A stretch of DNA of 64,000 nucleotides from F0422 sp003992255. Its GTDB lineage: Bacteria; Bacillota; Negativicutes; Veillonellales; Veillonellaceae. The notes beneath the pieces were generated by a model, which was given only the letters and a program-made list of their open reading frames with translations, did not search any database and had not been told where the DNA came from. Location of the stretch: NCBI RefSeq assembly GCF_003992255.1, contig NZ_RQVA01000007.1, positions 1 through 64,000 on the forward strand, given 5' to 3'. Position numbers and translations under genes: made by a program. How positions within the stretch are numbered: the stretch's first letter is position 1; each line of letters begins with the position of its first letter. Below are positions 39,472-48,450 of this stretch, piece by piece.

Positions 39472-40887
39472 ATGAGAAAAGAACATGATTTTTTAGGTGA
39501 ATTAGAGGTTGCTGATGAGTTGTACTATGGAGTACAAACATTACGCGGTGTTGAAAACTTCTTTATTACAGGTAAAAAGATTGATTTAGACTTTGTAAAA
39601 GCTATGGCAATGGTAAAAAAAGCATGTGCTTTGGCGAATATGAGTACTGGTCGTTTGGATGAAAAAATAGGTCAAGCTATCAGTCGTGCTGCTGATGAAG
39701 TGGTGCGTGGTAACTTCAATGATCAATTCCCAGTAGATCCGATCCAAGGCGGAGCAGGAACTTCTTTCAATATGAATATGAATGAAGTATTGGCCAATCG
39801 TGCGCTAGAAATTTTAGGGTATGAAAAAGGACAATATGATATTGTATCCCCTAATAACCATGTTAATATGGCACAATCTACAAATGATACATTCCCAACG
39901 GCTATCAAAGTATGCGCGATTATGAAGAGTAAGCCTTTATTAGCCGCTCTACGTCGTTTGGCAGATGAGTTAGATAAAAAAGCTGAAGAATACAAAGAAA
40001 TCTTAAAAATGGGGCGTACTCATTTACAAGATGCAGTGCCAATTACCCTAGGACAAGAAATGAGTGCTTACGCCTCTGGTGTACGTCGTGGCATTCGTCG
40101 TATTAAGTCTGCTATGTTAGAAGCACATACTGTCAATATGGGTGCTACTGCAGTAGGCACGGGTCTAAATGCAGAGCCAACTTATATTAAATCCGTGGTA
40201 GATGAATTGTCTCGTGTTGTAGGTGAACCATTCATCACGGCAGATAACCTAATTGATGCTACAAATAATACAGATGTGTTTGCGGACATTTCTTCTGGTT
40301 TGAAAGTCACAGCACTCGTATTAATTAAGATGGCCAATGATTTCCGCTTGATGGCATCGGGCCCTCGCTGTGGTATTGGAGAGTTGAAATTGCCTCCACG
40401 CCAACCAGGTTCTTCTATCATGCCAGGTAAAGTGAACCCTGTCATTGCAGAAGTATTGAATCAAACTTGTTATCAAGTCATCGGTAATGATTTAACAATT
40501 TCTCTTGGCGTAGAAAATGGACAGTTTGAATTGAATGTTATGGAGCCAGTGATTGCCTATAACTTGTTCAACTCTATGTGCTACTTGAAAAATGCGGTGA
40601 ATACATTTGTAGATAAGTTGTTGATTGATCTAGAAGTCGATAAAGAACAATGTGAGTACTGGTTAGATCGTTCTGTTGGCATTGTAACAGCTTTATTACC
40701 TCATATTGGTTATGAAAATGCATCGGCCTTGGCAAAAGAAGCATTAGAAACTGACCGCAGTGTAAAAGAAATCATTTTAGAGAAAAAACTATTAACGAAA
40801 GAAGAGATGGATCATATCTTATCTCCAAAAGAAATGACTCGTCCTGGTATCGCAGGGCAAGATTTAATTAAACATCCTGGTAATTAA
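39472..40887 (+). CDS. aspA: Aspartate ammonia-lyase
   Basis: 471 residues of the fumarase/aspartase superfamily. MRKEHDFLGELEV..LYYGVQTLRGVENF at the N-terminus and the signature GSSIMPGKVNPVIAEVLNQ (aspartase form; fumarases have NPTQ) give the call. It deaminates aspartate to fumarate, feeding the fumarate pathway. GGAGTGAGGTAGACT precedes the start. Its promoter is the prophage integration site, so its control in this lysogen may differ from that in uninfected relatives. Confidence 0.93.
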   Translation: MRKEHDFLGELEVADELYYGVQTLRGVENFFITGKKIDLDFVKAMAMVKKACALANMSTGRLDEKIGQAISRAADEVVRGNFNDQFPVDPIQGGAGTSFNMNMNEVLANRALEILGYEKGQYDIVSPNNHVNMAQSTNDTFPTAIKVCAIMKSKPLLAALRRLADELDKKAEEYKEILKMGRTHLQDAVPITLGQEMSAYASGVRRGIRRIKSAMLEAHTVNMGATAVGTGLNAEPTYIKSVVDELSRVVGEPFITADNLIDATNNTDVFADISSGLKVTALVLIKMANDFRLMASGPRCGIGELKLPPRQPGSSIMPGKVNPVIAEVLNQTCYQVIGNDLTISLGVENGQFELNVMEPVIAYNLFNSMCYLKNAVNTFVDKLLIDLEVDKEQCEYWLDRSVGIVTALLPHIGYENASALAKEALETDRSVKEIILEKKLLTKEEMDHILSPKEMTRPGIAGQDLIKHPGN

Positions 40888-40897
40888 AGTATATAGG

Positions 40898-40931
40898 GAA
40901 GAACTGTCTAGAAATGGGCAGTTCTTTTTTG
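40898..40931 (+). terminator. Terminator of aspA
   Basis: Hairpin AAGAACTG and CAGTTCTT with a 12-nt loop, followed by TTTT. The 255 nt between here and crcB hold only a likely -10 (TATAAT, 41160-41165); I see no fluoride riboswitch. Confidence 0.85.
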
Positions 40932-41187
40932 TACTCCTTTGATGTAAACCATTACTAGTGCTCGATGCTATATAGTATTTGATATATCCATGTTGTATAG
41001 GAAATGCATAGACAGTGTATACCTAAGAAACAACGCAGATAGAGCATATAAGAATACTCGTTATAATTTATATGTGATATAGTTTATAACTATTATGACT
41101 TATATATAAATTGAAAGTAATATGTTGCTAATTTTATATATAAACAGTAGGGTGTAGTGTATAATAAAAGGGTAAAGGAGTTTAGTA

Positions 41188-41562
41188 ATGAATACTTATA
41201 TAGCAGTGGCCATCGGTGGAGCCATAGGTGCTCTTACTAGATATGGCATTGGTCAATATATGCTCTATAAAGGGGCTCTCTACCCATGGGGGACGATCAT
41301 CGTCAATGTAGCAGGTTCATTGCTCATAGGACTTGGTATGGCCTATATAGAAGGGCATCCTCATCTATCCTCGGTGGTAAAGTTACTGTGTGTGACTGGA
41401 TTTTTAGGGGGACTCACCACATTTTCCACATTTATCTTTGAAGGCTACTTACTAGCCGAAAAAGGTATATGGCATATATTGGGATATATGGGGGGACAAA
41501 TTTTGGTAGGGTTCAGTCTATGTGGCTTGGCTTTTACCATAGGAAAACGAATTTGGAGTTAA
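41188..41562 (+). CDS. crcB: Fluoride exporter, CrcB/Fluc family
   Basis: 124 residues with four hydrophobic segments, the GGAIGALTRYGIG start, WGTIIVNVAGSLLIG and GFLGGLTTFSTF, all hallmarks of the dual-topology fluoride channel that protects cytoplasmic enzymes. AAAGGAG lies upstream. Seven nt separate it from the next gene, so the two are probably co-transcribed. Confidence 0.92.
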   Translation: MNTYIAVAIGGAIGALTRYGIGQYMLYKGALYPWGTIIVNVAGSLLIGLGMAYIEGHPHLSSVVKLLCVTGFLGGLTTFSTFIFEGYLLAEKGIWHILGYMGGQILVGFSLCGLAFTIGKRIWS

Positions 41563-41569
41563 TATAATC

Positions 41570-42556
41570 ATGAAAGAAATACATGTAAAAGATGCAGTGG
41601 GACAAGCACTGTGCCACGATATTGTGCGCATTGTTATTGGCGAAGTAAAAGATACGCCTTTCAAACGAGGCCATGTGATTCGTGAAGAAGATATTGAGTT
41701 ATTATTGCAGCTAGGAAAAGAACATATTTATGTGATGGAAGAAGGGGATTATGAACTCATCCATGAGGAAACGGTAGCGGAAGAATTATACCGTTTTTGC
41801 GAGCATCCATCACTTTCACCGACACCTGTACAACAGGGGAAAATTGAAGCGATTGCCAATCATGATGGCGTATTGACGGTTGATGTAGAGGCTCTACACG
41901 CAATCAATGGGATAGGAGACTTGACGATTGTTACACGGTTTCATGGTACTCCAGTGAAAGAGGGCGATCCAGTGGCAGGCATGCGATGCATTCCGTTGTT
42001 GCTAGAAGCGTGGCAATTGGAAGAGGCTAAACGGTTACAAACTGATAAAGAACCGATTATCCAAGTACATCCTTTTGTGCGAAAACGTATGGCTATTGTG
42101 ACTACTGGTAGCGAAGTCTATGAAGGCCGCATTCAAGATGCATTTACGGCGGTGATTCAAGATCGTGTAGCACCATTTGGAGTAGAATTAGTGGCCCATG
42201 AGATTGTGCCTGACGATACAGATAGAATCATAGCTGCTATTCGGTCTGTGAAAGACCAAGGAGCGGACATCATTTTCTGTACCGGCGGTATGAGCGTAGA
42301 CCCAGATGATTTGACGCCAGGTGCTATTGCTCGTGTAGCTAGTGAAGTGGTGACCTATGGATTACCAGTATTGCCTGGCTCGATGGTTTGCATTGCTTAT
42401 TTAGAGGATCATACGCCAATTATGGGGGTTCCAGGTGGAGTGTTATATAGCTCTCCTAGCGCATTTGATGTGATAGTGCCGAGATTGTTGGCAGATATCC
42501 GCATTACAAAACAAGACTGTATTCATATGGGACATGGTGGCTTTCAATCAAAATAG
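41570..42556 (+). CDS. Molybdopterin-binding protein, MoeA/MogA-related
   Basis: 328 residues. The C-terminal half is a molybdopterin-binding domain: MAIVTTGSEVYEGRI, DIIFCTGGMSVDPDDLTPGAI and IMGVPGGVLYSSP. The N-terminal half is related to the substrate-binding part found in short MoeA-like proteins but is not a full MoeA. It probably acts in molybdenum cofactor handling for a molybdoenzyme encoded elsewhere. No Shine-Dalgarno is obvious; translational coupling to crcB is likely. Confidence 0.75.
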   Translation: MKEIHVKDAVGQALCHDIVRIVIGEVKDTPFKRGHVIREEDIELLLQLGKEHIYVMEEGDYELIHEETVAEELYRFCEHPSLSPTPVQQGKIEAIANHDGVLTVDVEALHAINGIGDLTIVTRFHGTPVKEGDPVAGMRCIPLLLEAWQLEEAKRLQTDKEPIIQVHPFVRKRMAIVTTGSEVYEGRIQDAFTAVIQDRVAPFGVELVAHEIVPDDTDRIIAAIRSVKDQGADIIFCTGGMSVDPDDLTPGAIARVASEVVTYGLPVLPGSMVCIAYLEDHTPIMGVPGGVLYSSPSAFDVIVPRLLADIRITKQDCIHMGHGGFQSK

Positions 42557-42578
42557 TGGTAATTTTGAGAAAATGTAG

Positions 42579-42607
42579 TTGACAAAAACAAATCCCACCC
42601 TTAAAAT
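42579..42607 (+). promoter_or_regulatory. Promoter of cysK-cysE
   Basis: -35 TTGACA (42579-42584), 17-bp spacer, -10 TAAAAT (42602-42607), about 50 nt upstream of cysK. A TATAAT near 42627 is an alternative. Confidence 0.6.
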
Positions 42608-42659
42608 AGGAATTAATTTGAAGTATAATTCATTTAAGTCTAAGTAGAGGAGAATTAGT

Positions 42660-43574
42660 ATGGCTATTATAAAGAATGCAATTGATTTAATTGGAAATAC
42701 GCCAATCTATCGTATTCCTGACACGAATGTGTATGTTAAATTAGAAAAGTATAATGCTGGTGGCAGTGTGAAGGATCGCGCTGTGTTAGGTATGTTACAA
42801 GATGCAAAAGAAAAAGGATTGATTAAGGAAGATACGATTATCGTAGAAGCTACTAGTGGTAACACTGGTATTGCCTTAGCAATGCTAGGTGCGATGTTAT
42901 CGATTAAAACAATCATCATTATGCCAGAAAGCATGAGTCAAGAACGCCGTGAATTAATTAAAGCTTATGGAGCGCAATTGATTTTAACACCGAAAGAAGT
43001 GGGCATGAAAGGTGCACTAGGAAAAGCACAAGAAATTCTTGATAACTATCCAAATGCTGTGACACTAGGACAATTCGTTAATCCAGCTAACCCAACAGCT
43101 CACTATGAAACAACGGCAAAAGAAATTTTACGTGATGTACCGAATATAGGCGTGTTTGTGGCGGGAATTGGTACTGGTGGCACATTTACAGGTGTTACTA
43201 AATCCTTGAAAGAGCAACATCCGTACATTAAAGCGGTAGCTGTAGAACCAGAAGGATCTCCAGTGATTTCTCGCGGTATTGGTGGGGTGCATAAAATCCA
43301 AGGATTGGGAGCTGGTTTTATTCCAGAAAACTTTGATGCCGATCTTATGGATGAAGTACAAACAGTGACTGATGAAGCAGCACTTGAAGAAGTTGGAAAC
43401 TTCATGCGTGAAACAGGTATCGGCATCGGAATTTCTTCAGCGGCAGCTATTTTAGTAGCCCGCCAATATGGTAAAAAATTCCCAGATGTAGATGTAGTGG
43501 TAGTAGCTCCAGATGGAGTTGAAAAATATCTGTCTATGATTCAATTTGAGAGCGTGGATTGGATTCATTCATAA
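42660..43574 (+). CDS. cysK: Cysteine synthase (O-acetylserine sulfhydrylase)
   Basis: 304 residues. PLP enzyme of the CysK family: IDLIGNTPIYRI at the start, the PLP lysine in GGSVKDRAVLGM, VEATSGNTGIALA (substrate loop) and GIGTGGTFTGVTKSLKE (phosphate loop). It joins O-acetylserine and sulfide to cysteine. The stop is directly followed by the cysE leader, forming a cysteine synthesis operon. Confidence 0.94.
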   Translation: MAIIKNAIDLIGNTPIYRIPDTNVYVKLEKYNAGGSVKDRAVLGMLQDAKEKGLIKEDTIIVEATSGNTGIALAMLGAMLSIKTIIIMPESMSQERRELIKAYGAQLILTPKEVGMKGALGKAQEILDNYPNAVTLGQFVNPANPTAHYETTAKEILRDVPNIGVFVAGIGTGGTFTGVTKSLKEQHPYIKAVAVEPEGSPVISRGIGGVHKIQGLGAGFIPENFDADLMDEVQTVTDEAALEEVGNFMRETGIGIGISSAAAILVARQYGKKFPDVDVVVVAPDGVEKYLSMIQFESVDWIHS

Positions 43575-43634
43575 TTGATAGACAAGGAGCATAGCATGGT
43601 TTCGGCCATGCTATCTCTATATAGGGAGGTAACA

Positions 43635-44261
43635 ATGGGAGCGGTTTGGAAGTCAATCCAGTATAATATTCAGCGAGTGTTGCAGTCAGATCCAGCAGCT
43701 ACATCATGGTTTATGGTGGTGTGGACATATCCGCATATTACAGCTTTATTTTGGCATTTCTTTGCACATCGTCTGTATAAAAAAGGATGGTTTACTTTGG
43801 CGAGACGAATTGCCTTGCATGCACGGCGTGTGACGGGTATAGAAATTCATCCAGGAGCGCAGATAGGAAAGGGTTTGTTTATTGATCATGGTATGGGTGT
43901 TGTTATTGGGGAAACAGCCATAGTGGGAGATAATGTAACTCTATTCCATGGTGTTACATTAGGAGGGATGGACTCGCGGAAAGTAAAGCGACATCCTACG
44001 ATTGAAGACGATGTGTTAATTGGTGCTGGTACTAAGGTACTGGGAGACATTACGGTGGGAAAAGGGTCCAAGATGGGCTGTAATCTTGTCATCAAACGAG
44101 ATGTACCGCCCAATGTTATTATTTTTGAAACGGAACCAGAGCATATTATTTATCGCCAGCCTAAGCAAGACCGCTTTGCTACCGATACATATATACCACG
44201 TCGTCATGCCTTGCCACTAGCGCCTAATGAATTTTCGGACCACATGGCGTGGCACATTTAG
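43635..44261 (+). CDS. cysE: Serine O-acetyltransferase
   Basis: 208 residues from ATG 43635, preceded by GGGAGGTAACA; longer in-frame starts (43575, 43596) have poor sites. A left-handed beta-helix with hexapeptide repeats: IEIHPGAQIGKGLFIDHGMGVVIGETAIVGDNVTLFHGVTLGG, typical of CysE. Makes O-acetylserine for the adjacent CysK. The C-terminus ends in HI; in other CysE proteins a terminal Ile inserts into CysK to form the cysteine synthase complex. Confidence 0.92.
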   Translation: MGAVWKSIQYNIQRVLQSDPAATSWFMVVWTYPHITALFWHFFAHRLYKKGWFTLARRIALHARRVTGIEIHPGAQIGKGLFIDHGMGVVIGETAIVGDNVTLFHGVTLGGMDSRKVKRHPTIEDDVLIGAGTKVLGDITVGKGSKMGCNLVIKRDVPPNVIIFETEPEHIIYRQPKQDRFATDTYIPRRHALPLAPNEFSDHMAWHI

Positions 44262-44269
44262 GAGGGACT

Positions 44270-45058
44270 ATGAAAGAAGTACGATTAGGGATAGTACAAA
44301 GTGCTATACAAATTGGACAGGTGAAAGAGAACCTTCAAATGATGGATGCGATGATACACCAAGTAGCAGAGGATGCGCCAGATATCATTATATTGCCAGA
44401 AACATGGAATACAGGCTTTATGACGGGCCATGACTTGATAGCCTTAGCAGACCCTAATGGAAATCAAATGCAAGAACTCCTCAGTGGGTGGGCTAAGGAG
44501 TTACATGTCAATATTGTTGGAGGATCTGTAGCCATCGAAGAACATGGTAAGATTTACAATCGTACCTATGTATATAATCGAGAAGGTGACTTAGTATCTA
44601 CCTATGATAAAATACATGGATTTAGTCCTGCAAAAGAAGACCTCTATTTCACGGGCGGAACACAAGTGCATCATTTCACATTGGATGGTATTCTCTGCTC
44701 TAGTGCGACTTGTTATGATATTCGATTCCCAGAATTAATTCGTAAAGCTGCATTAGAGGGTGTAGAACTATTCTTTTTACCGGCTCAGTGGCCATTACTG
44801 CGATTGTCCCATTGGAAAATATTGAATCAAGCTAGAGCCATTGAAAATCAGATGTTCTTCTGTGGTGTTAACGGATGTGGACACATTGGGAAGTTGCCGA
44901 TGGCTGGACACTCCTTAGTGGTGGATCCATGGGGGGAAATCCGGTTAGAATTAGACGAGACTGCCGCTGTACAAACCGTAACTATCGATTTAGAAGTGGT
45001 AGCAGATATTCGCACAAAGATTAACGTGTTTCGTGATCGAAAACCAGCTTTGTACTAA
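44270..45058 (+). CDS. Carbon-nitrogen hydrolase, omega-amidase-like
   Basis: 262 residues from ATG 44270 after AGGAGGGACT. Nitrilase fold with the catalytic triad: Glu in LPETWNTGF, Lys in DKIHGFSPAKE and Cys in SATCYDIRFPEL. The last motif fits omega-amidases (YafV/Nit2 group), which hydrolyse 2-oxoglutaramate or 2-oxosuccinamate. The same operon direction as cysKE may be incidental. Substrate not provable from sequence. Confidence 0.82.
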   Translation: MKEVRLGIVQSAIQIGQVKENLQMMDAMIHQVAEDAPDIIILPETWNTGFMTGHDLIALADPNGNQMQELLSGWAKELHVNIVGGSVAIEEHGKIYNRTYVYNREGDLVSTYDKIHGFSPAKEDLYFTGGTQVHHFTLDGILCSSATCYDIRFPELIRKAALEGVELFFLPAQWPLLRLSHWKILNQARAIENQMFFCGVNGCGHIGKLPMAGHSLVVDPWGEIRLELDETAAVQTVTIDLEVVADIRTKINVFRDRKPALY

Positions 45059-45098
45059 GTGCAAGATATATGCATTTTAGGAATATATAAAATTGTTC

Positions 45099-45134
45099 AT
45101 AGGTATTGCCAAGATGCAATACCTATGGTATATT
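45099..45134 (+). promoter_or_regulatory. tRNA operon promoter overlapped by an 11-bp palindrome
   Basis: -35 TTGCCA (45106-45111), 17-bp spacer, extended -10 TGG-TATATT (45126-45134), about 20 nt before tRNA-Asp. A perfect 11-bp inverted repeat ATAGGTATTGC/GCAATACCTAT (45099-45126) covers the -35 box and could be an operator or a terminator stem of the upstream gene. Confidence 0.7.
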
Positions 45135-45153
45135 ATATGAGTACTAAGTACAC

Positions 45154-45229
45154 GGCCCCGTGGTGTAGCGGTTAACATGTCGCCCTGTCACGGCGAAGAT
45201 CGTCGGTTCAAATCCGATCGGGGTCGCCA
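45154..45229 (+). tRNA. tRNA-Asp (GTC)
   Basis: Cloverleaf with acceptor GGCCCCG/CGGGGTC, anticodon loop CTGTCAC (anticodon GTC), T-loop GGTTCAAATCC and encoded CCA. Confidence 0.95.
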
Positions 45230-45276
45230 TTTTTTTTACCTATTTTTAGATAATTGGATTTATTTATATATTTTTT

Positions 45277-45352
<76 letters not shown>

Positions 45353-45367
45353 TATACATATCCTCAT

Positions 45368-45453
45368 GCGGATGTGGTGGAATGGCAGACACGCCATCTT
45401 GAGGGGGTGGTGAGCGTACGCTCGTATGGGTTCAAGTCCCATCATCCGCACCA
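45368..45453 (+). tRNA. tRNA-Leu (GAG)
   Basis: Acceptor GCGGATG/CATCCGC, anticodon GAG in TCTTGAGGG, long class II variable arm (GTGAGCGTACGCTC), T-arm GGTTCAAGTCC and encoded CCA. Confidence 0.95.
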
Positions 45454-45458
45454 AACGA

Positions 45459-45533
45459 GGGCCTATAGCTCAGGGGTAGAGCAACCGGCTCATAACCGGT
45501 CGGTCCCTGGTTCAAATCCAGGTGGGCCCACCA
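45459..45533 (+). tRNA. tRNA-Met (CAT)
   Basis: Acceptor GGGCCTA/TGGGCCC, anticodon CAT in GCTCATAACC, T-arm GGTTCAAATCC, encoded CCA. The first acceptor pair is a G-C match, so it is not an initiator; elongator Met is most likely. A lysidine-modified tRNA-Ile2 cannot be excluded by eye. Confidence 0.9.
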
Positions 45534-45536
45534 TAT

Positions 45537-45568
45537 AAAACCATCTCACAATGTGAGGTGGTTTTTTG
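45537..45568 (+). terminator. Terminator of the tRNA operon
   Basis: Perfect hairpin AAAACCATCTCAC-AAT-GTGAGGTGGTTTT followed by TT, with one wobble pair. Confidence 0.88.
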
Positions 45569-45734
45569 TTATCTATACAGGTTCATTGTATAATGGATTG
45601 AGAGCTTTTTATACTGCGCATTTGTGGTATGGAAGTCATGTATGTAGTGTAGTAGATGGATATATTAGATAGATATATTAGTTGTTCTATGCGATATATG
45701 CCAGTTATGATAGATTAGAAACGTGAGAACAAAT

Positions 45735-46415
45735 ATGGCACTTTCAAAGCGATTAGAGCAAGTAGCAACGATGACTCCCCCGTGTCAAACTGTGGCTGAT
45801 GTAGGGACAGACCATGGTTTTTTGGCGGTGGCCTTAATTGAAAAAGAAATAGCTGGGCGAGTAATTGCCATCGATGTTAATCATGGTCCCCTAGAGTCTG
45901 CGAAGAGGTTTGTGAAAGAACGGAGATTAGAGGATCATATTGAATGTCGATTAGGAGATGGATTGGCTGTTACAACCGCGGGAGAAATTGACTGCGCCGT
46001 TATTTGCGGTATGGGTGGAGAATTGATGCAACATATTATCTCGGTAGGTCCGGAGTTGTTGCAGACCTATGTGGTACAACCACAGAGCCATCGAGAGGAA
46101 TTAAAGAAGTTTCTCGTCGCACAAGGATATGGTATTACGGATGAGCAGTGCTTGCAGGAAGGCAAGCAATATTATGATATATGGGTCGTAGAGCGAGGAG
46201 TTACATCCGTATATAATAGCTTACCTTCAGATTCTATATTGTGGGAATATGGCGCTATATTACAAGAGCGTCGCAGCCCAATTTGGGTGCATCATATACA
46301 GCGTAGAATAGAAACATTAGAATCCATTGCATCTCATATGCGCGATGCCTCGAAGGGTAGTCAAGATTTAGTTGCTATGGAAAAGGAAATAGAGGCATTG
46401 CGCTCTATTGTATGA
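45735..46415 (+). CDS. trmK: tRNA (adenine(22)-N1)-methyltransferase
   Basis: 226 residues from ATG 45735; an in-frame GTG at 45723 is the alternative, and neither has a strong ribosome binding site. SAM-binding motif TVADVGTDHGFLAVAL followed by the TrmK signature AVICGMGGELM and VVQPQSHREELK. It methylates A22 in tRNAs. The next gene is a NIF3 homologue, the usual partner of trmK in Firmicutes. Confidence 0.9.
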   Translation: MALSKRLEQVATMTPPCQTVADVGTDHGFLAVALIEKEIAGRVIAIDVNHGPLESAKRFVKERRLEDHIECRLGDGLAVTTAGEIDCAVICGMGGELMQHIISVGPELLQTYVVQPQSHREELKKFLVAQGYGITDEQCLQEGKQYYDIWVVERGVTSVYNSLPSDSILWEYGAILQERRSPIWVHHIQRRIETLESIASHMRDASKGSQDLVAMEKEIEALRSIV

Positions 46416-46427
46416 TAGGAGGTATAT

Positions 46428-47537
46428 ATGATAACGATGAAAGACATTGCTGGCGCCATTGAGCGTCATGCACCGGTATCATTACAAGAATCTTGGGATA
46501 ACTGTGGTTTGCAAGTTGGATCTATGTCAGGTACAGTGTGCCGAGTATTGACTGCATTAGATGTGACAGCTGAAGTAGTGGCAGAAGCTATTGAAAAACG
46601 GGTACAGTGTATTGTGTCTCATCACCCTATGATTTTTAAAGGGTTAAAATCTATCAATCTAGGAACCATGCAAGGAAAGATGATAGGAAATTTGTTGCAA
46701 CATGGTATCCATGTATATAGTGCACACACTAATTTAGATATAGCTCGTGGTGGTTTGAATGATGAGGTAGCAAATCGGTTAGGTTTGCAAAGTATCAAAG
46801 GGTTAGTAGAAACTGGCAGAGAGTCAGCCTACAAGGTGGCCGTGTACGTGCCAACATCACATAGTGAAGCAGTGCGTCAAGCTATGGGTGATGCCGGTGC
46901 AGGTCATATTGGAGAGTACAGTCATTGTAGCTTTTCCGTCACAGGTGAAGGCCGCTTTTTACCATTAGAGGGAACGAATCCATATATTGGTCGTGTGGGA
47001 ACTGTAGAAATGGTACAAGAAGAACGAGTGGAGACGGTGGTCCCAAAGAAACTACTAGGAAAGGTGCTGTCCGCCATGGAACGAGTTCATCCCTACGAAG
47101 AGATTGCCTATGATGTGGTGGCATTGGAACATATATATGAAGCGCAACATATTGGTCGCATTGGTCGTGTAAGGGAACCTCTTTCTTTAGAGGCCACAAA
47201 AATGCTATTGCAAACAGTATTTCCTCATAGTCAATTGCGATGGGGCGGTGCAAAGGTGGAACACATCGAACGGATTGCGCTGTGTACGGGTAGTGGAGCT
47301 GAATTTATTAAGGCAGCAGCGAAGCAGAAGGCGGACCTATATATTACTGGCGATGTGAAATACCATGATATGCAACTGGCAAAAGAGTTAGGCATTCTTG
47401 TCGTAGATGCAGGCCATTATGGTACGGAATATATGAGCCAAACAGTACTGAAACGAATGATAGAAAAGAGTTTTACAGCAGATGAAGTAGAAGTCATAGA
47501 AAGTAATGTACAAAGAGATTTTTTCTTTGAAGTCTAA
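46428..47537 (+). CDS. NIF3/YqfO family metal-binding protein
   Basis: 369 residues, the long form with a central PII/CutA-like insert (YKVAVYVPTSHSEAVRQAMGDAGAGHIGEYSHCSF). Metal ligands lie in CIVSHHPMIFKG, HTNLDIARGG and the C-terminal DAGHYGTEY. Often annotated as type 2 GTP cyclohydrolase I, but the true activity of the family is unsettled. TAGGAGGTATAT precedes the start. Confidence 0.88.
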   Translation: MITMKDIAGAIERHAPVSLQESWDNCGLQVGSMSGTVCRVLTALDVTAEVVAEAIEKRVQCIVSHHPMIFKGLKSINLGTMQGKMIGNLLQHGIHVYSAHTNLDIARGGLNDEVANRLGLQSIKGLVETGRESAYKVAVYVPTSHSEAVRQAMGDAGAGHIGEYSHCSFSVTGEGRFLPLEGTNPYIGRVGTVEMVQEERVETVVPKKLLGKVLSAMERVHPYEEIAYDVVALEHIYEAQHIGRIGRVREPLSLEATKMLLQTVFPHSQLRWGGAKVEHIERIALCTGSGAEFIKAAAKQKADLYITGDVKYHDMQLAKELGILVVDAGHYGTEYMSQTVLKRMIEKSFTADEVEVIESNVQRDFFFEV

Positions 47538-47568
47538 GCACTTTCGGTTATAATAAAAAGAAGAGCTA

Positions 47569-47597
47569 TTGACCACACGAGTGGTCTATGCTAGACT
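47569..47597 (+). promoter_or_regulatory. Promoter of rnpB
   Basis: -35 TTGACC (47569-47574), 17-bp spacer, extended -10 TGC-TAGACT (47589-47597), placing the start at about 47603, which matches the P1 stem of the RNA. Confidence 0.6.
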
Positions 47598-47947
47598 TAA
47601 ACAGTAAGTATGAAAGGCGATTGCAAGTCTTATGACTTGAGGAAAGTCCGAGCTCCATAGGGCAGGATGCCGGCTAACGGCCGGCGTGGGTGACCATAGG
47701 GAATAGTGCCACAGAAAAGTAAACCGCCACCTTCGGGTGGTAAGGGTGGAACGGTCGCGGTAAGAGCGCACCAGGTACATGGTAACATGTATGCTCGGTA
47801 AACCCCATCCGGAGCAAGGCCGAATAGGAAAGGGTTAAGGGTTGCCCGCCTACCTTTCGGGTTGTGCCGCTTGAGCGTATAGGCAACTATACGCCTAGAA
47901 AGATAATCGCCACTGCGTAAGCAGGACAGAACTCGGCTTATTGATTG
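47598..47947 (+). ncRNA. rnpB: RNase P RNA, class A
   Basis: About 350 nt with the universal cores: TGAGGAAAGTCCGAGCTCC near the 5' end and ACAGAACTCGGCTTA near the 3' end, plus GGTAAACCCCATCCGGAGCAAGGCC in the middle. P2 is GGCGAT/ATCGCC, and P1 pairs the segments near 47599-47608 and 47938-47947. It removes 5' leaders from tRNA precursors. Ends are approximate to a few nt. Confidence 0.95.
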
Positions 47948-47954
47948 CTTGCTC

Positions 47955-47980
47955 AAAACCGCTCTTCGGAGCGGTTTTGT
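47955..47980 (+). terminator. Terminator of rnpB
   Basis: Perfect hairpin AAAACCGCTC-TTCG-GAGCGGTTTT, then GTTATT. It stands just ahead of the thioredoxin-like gene. Confidence 0.88.
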
Positions 47981-47999
47981 TATTGTAGGAGGTATCGTT

Positions 48000-48317
48000 A
48001 TGAAATTAGAATCCATTAAAACCTATGAAGAATTTAAATCTATCGTGAAAGGTGATGACGAAATCGTATTAGCTTGTTTCACCGCAGAATGGTGTGAGCC
48101 ATGCAAAGCAATGAAAGAAGAATTAGATGCGTTATACGATGAACTACAAGGTGTGGCTCGTATGATTGCTATCGATATTGATGAAGCTAAAGAAATTGTC
48201 TTAAAAGAAGATGTACAAGGGGTACCGACGATTATTTGCTATAAAAAAGGAAAACAAAAAGATCGTATCGGTGGCTATAAAAAAGCAGCCTCTGTACGTA
48301 AGTTATTGAAACTATAA
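48000..48317 (+). CDS. Thioredoxin-like protein
   Basis: 105 residues from ATG 48000 after AGGAGGTATCGTT. Thioredoxin fold with the redox motif TAEWCEPCKAM and the cis-Pro GVPTIICYKKG. The dipeptide between the two Cys is Glu-Pro, not the Gly-Pro of classical TrxA. Cytoplasmic disulfide reductant. Confidence 0.88.
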   Translation: MKLESIKTYEEFKSIVKGDDEIVLACFTAEWCEPCKAMKEELDALYDELQGVARMIAIDIDEAKEIVLKEDVQGVPTIICYKKGKQKDRIGGYKKAASVRKLLKL

Positions 48318-48450
48318 ATAGAGGATATAAAAATATTTTTACAAATTAGTGATTAATATTCTATAGGAGGAATACCTTTCATGGTATACTATGTGTATTA
48401 CGTTAATTTGTATAGACGCTATAAAGTTATTGCAAGAAAGGGGCTTTTTT

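Noticed and set aside
40932..41187. Fluoride riboswitch before crcB
   Set aside because: The conserved GGNGAUGG and AUGACACC-like parts of the motif are not visible in the leader.
47630..48016. Minus-strand frames across 47586-48016
   Set aside because: They lie on the RNase P RNA gene, which explains the sequence fully.
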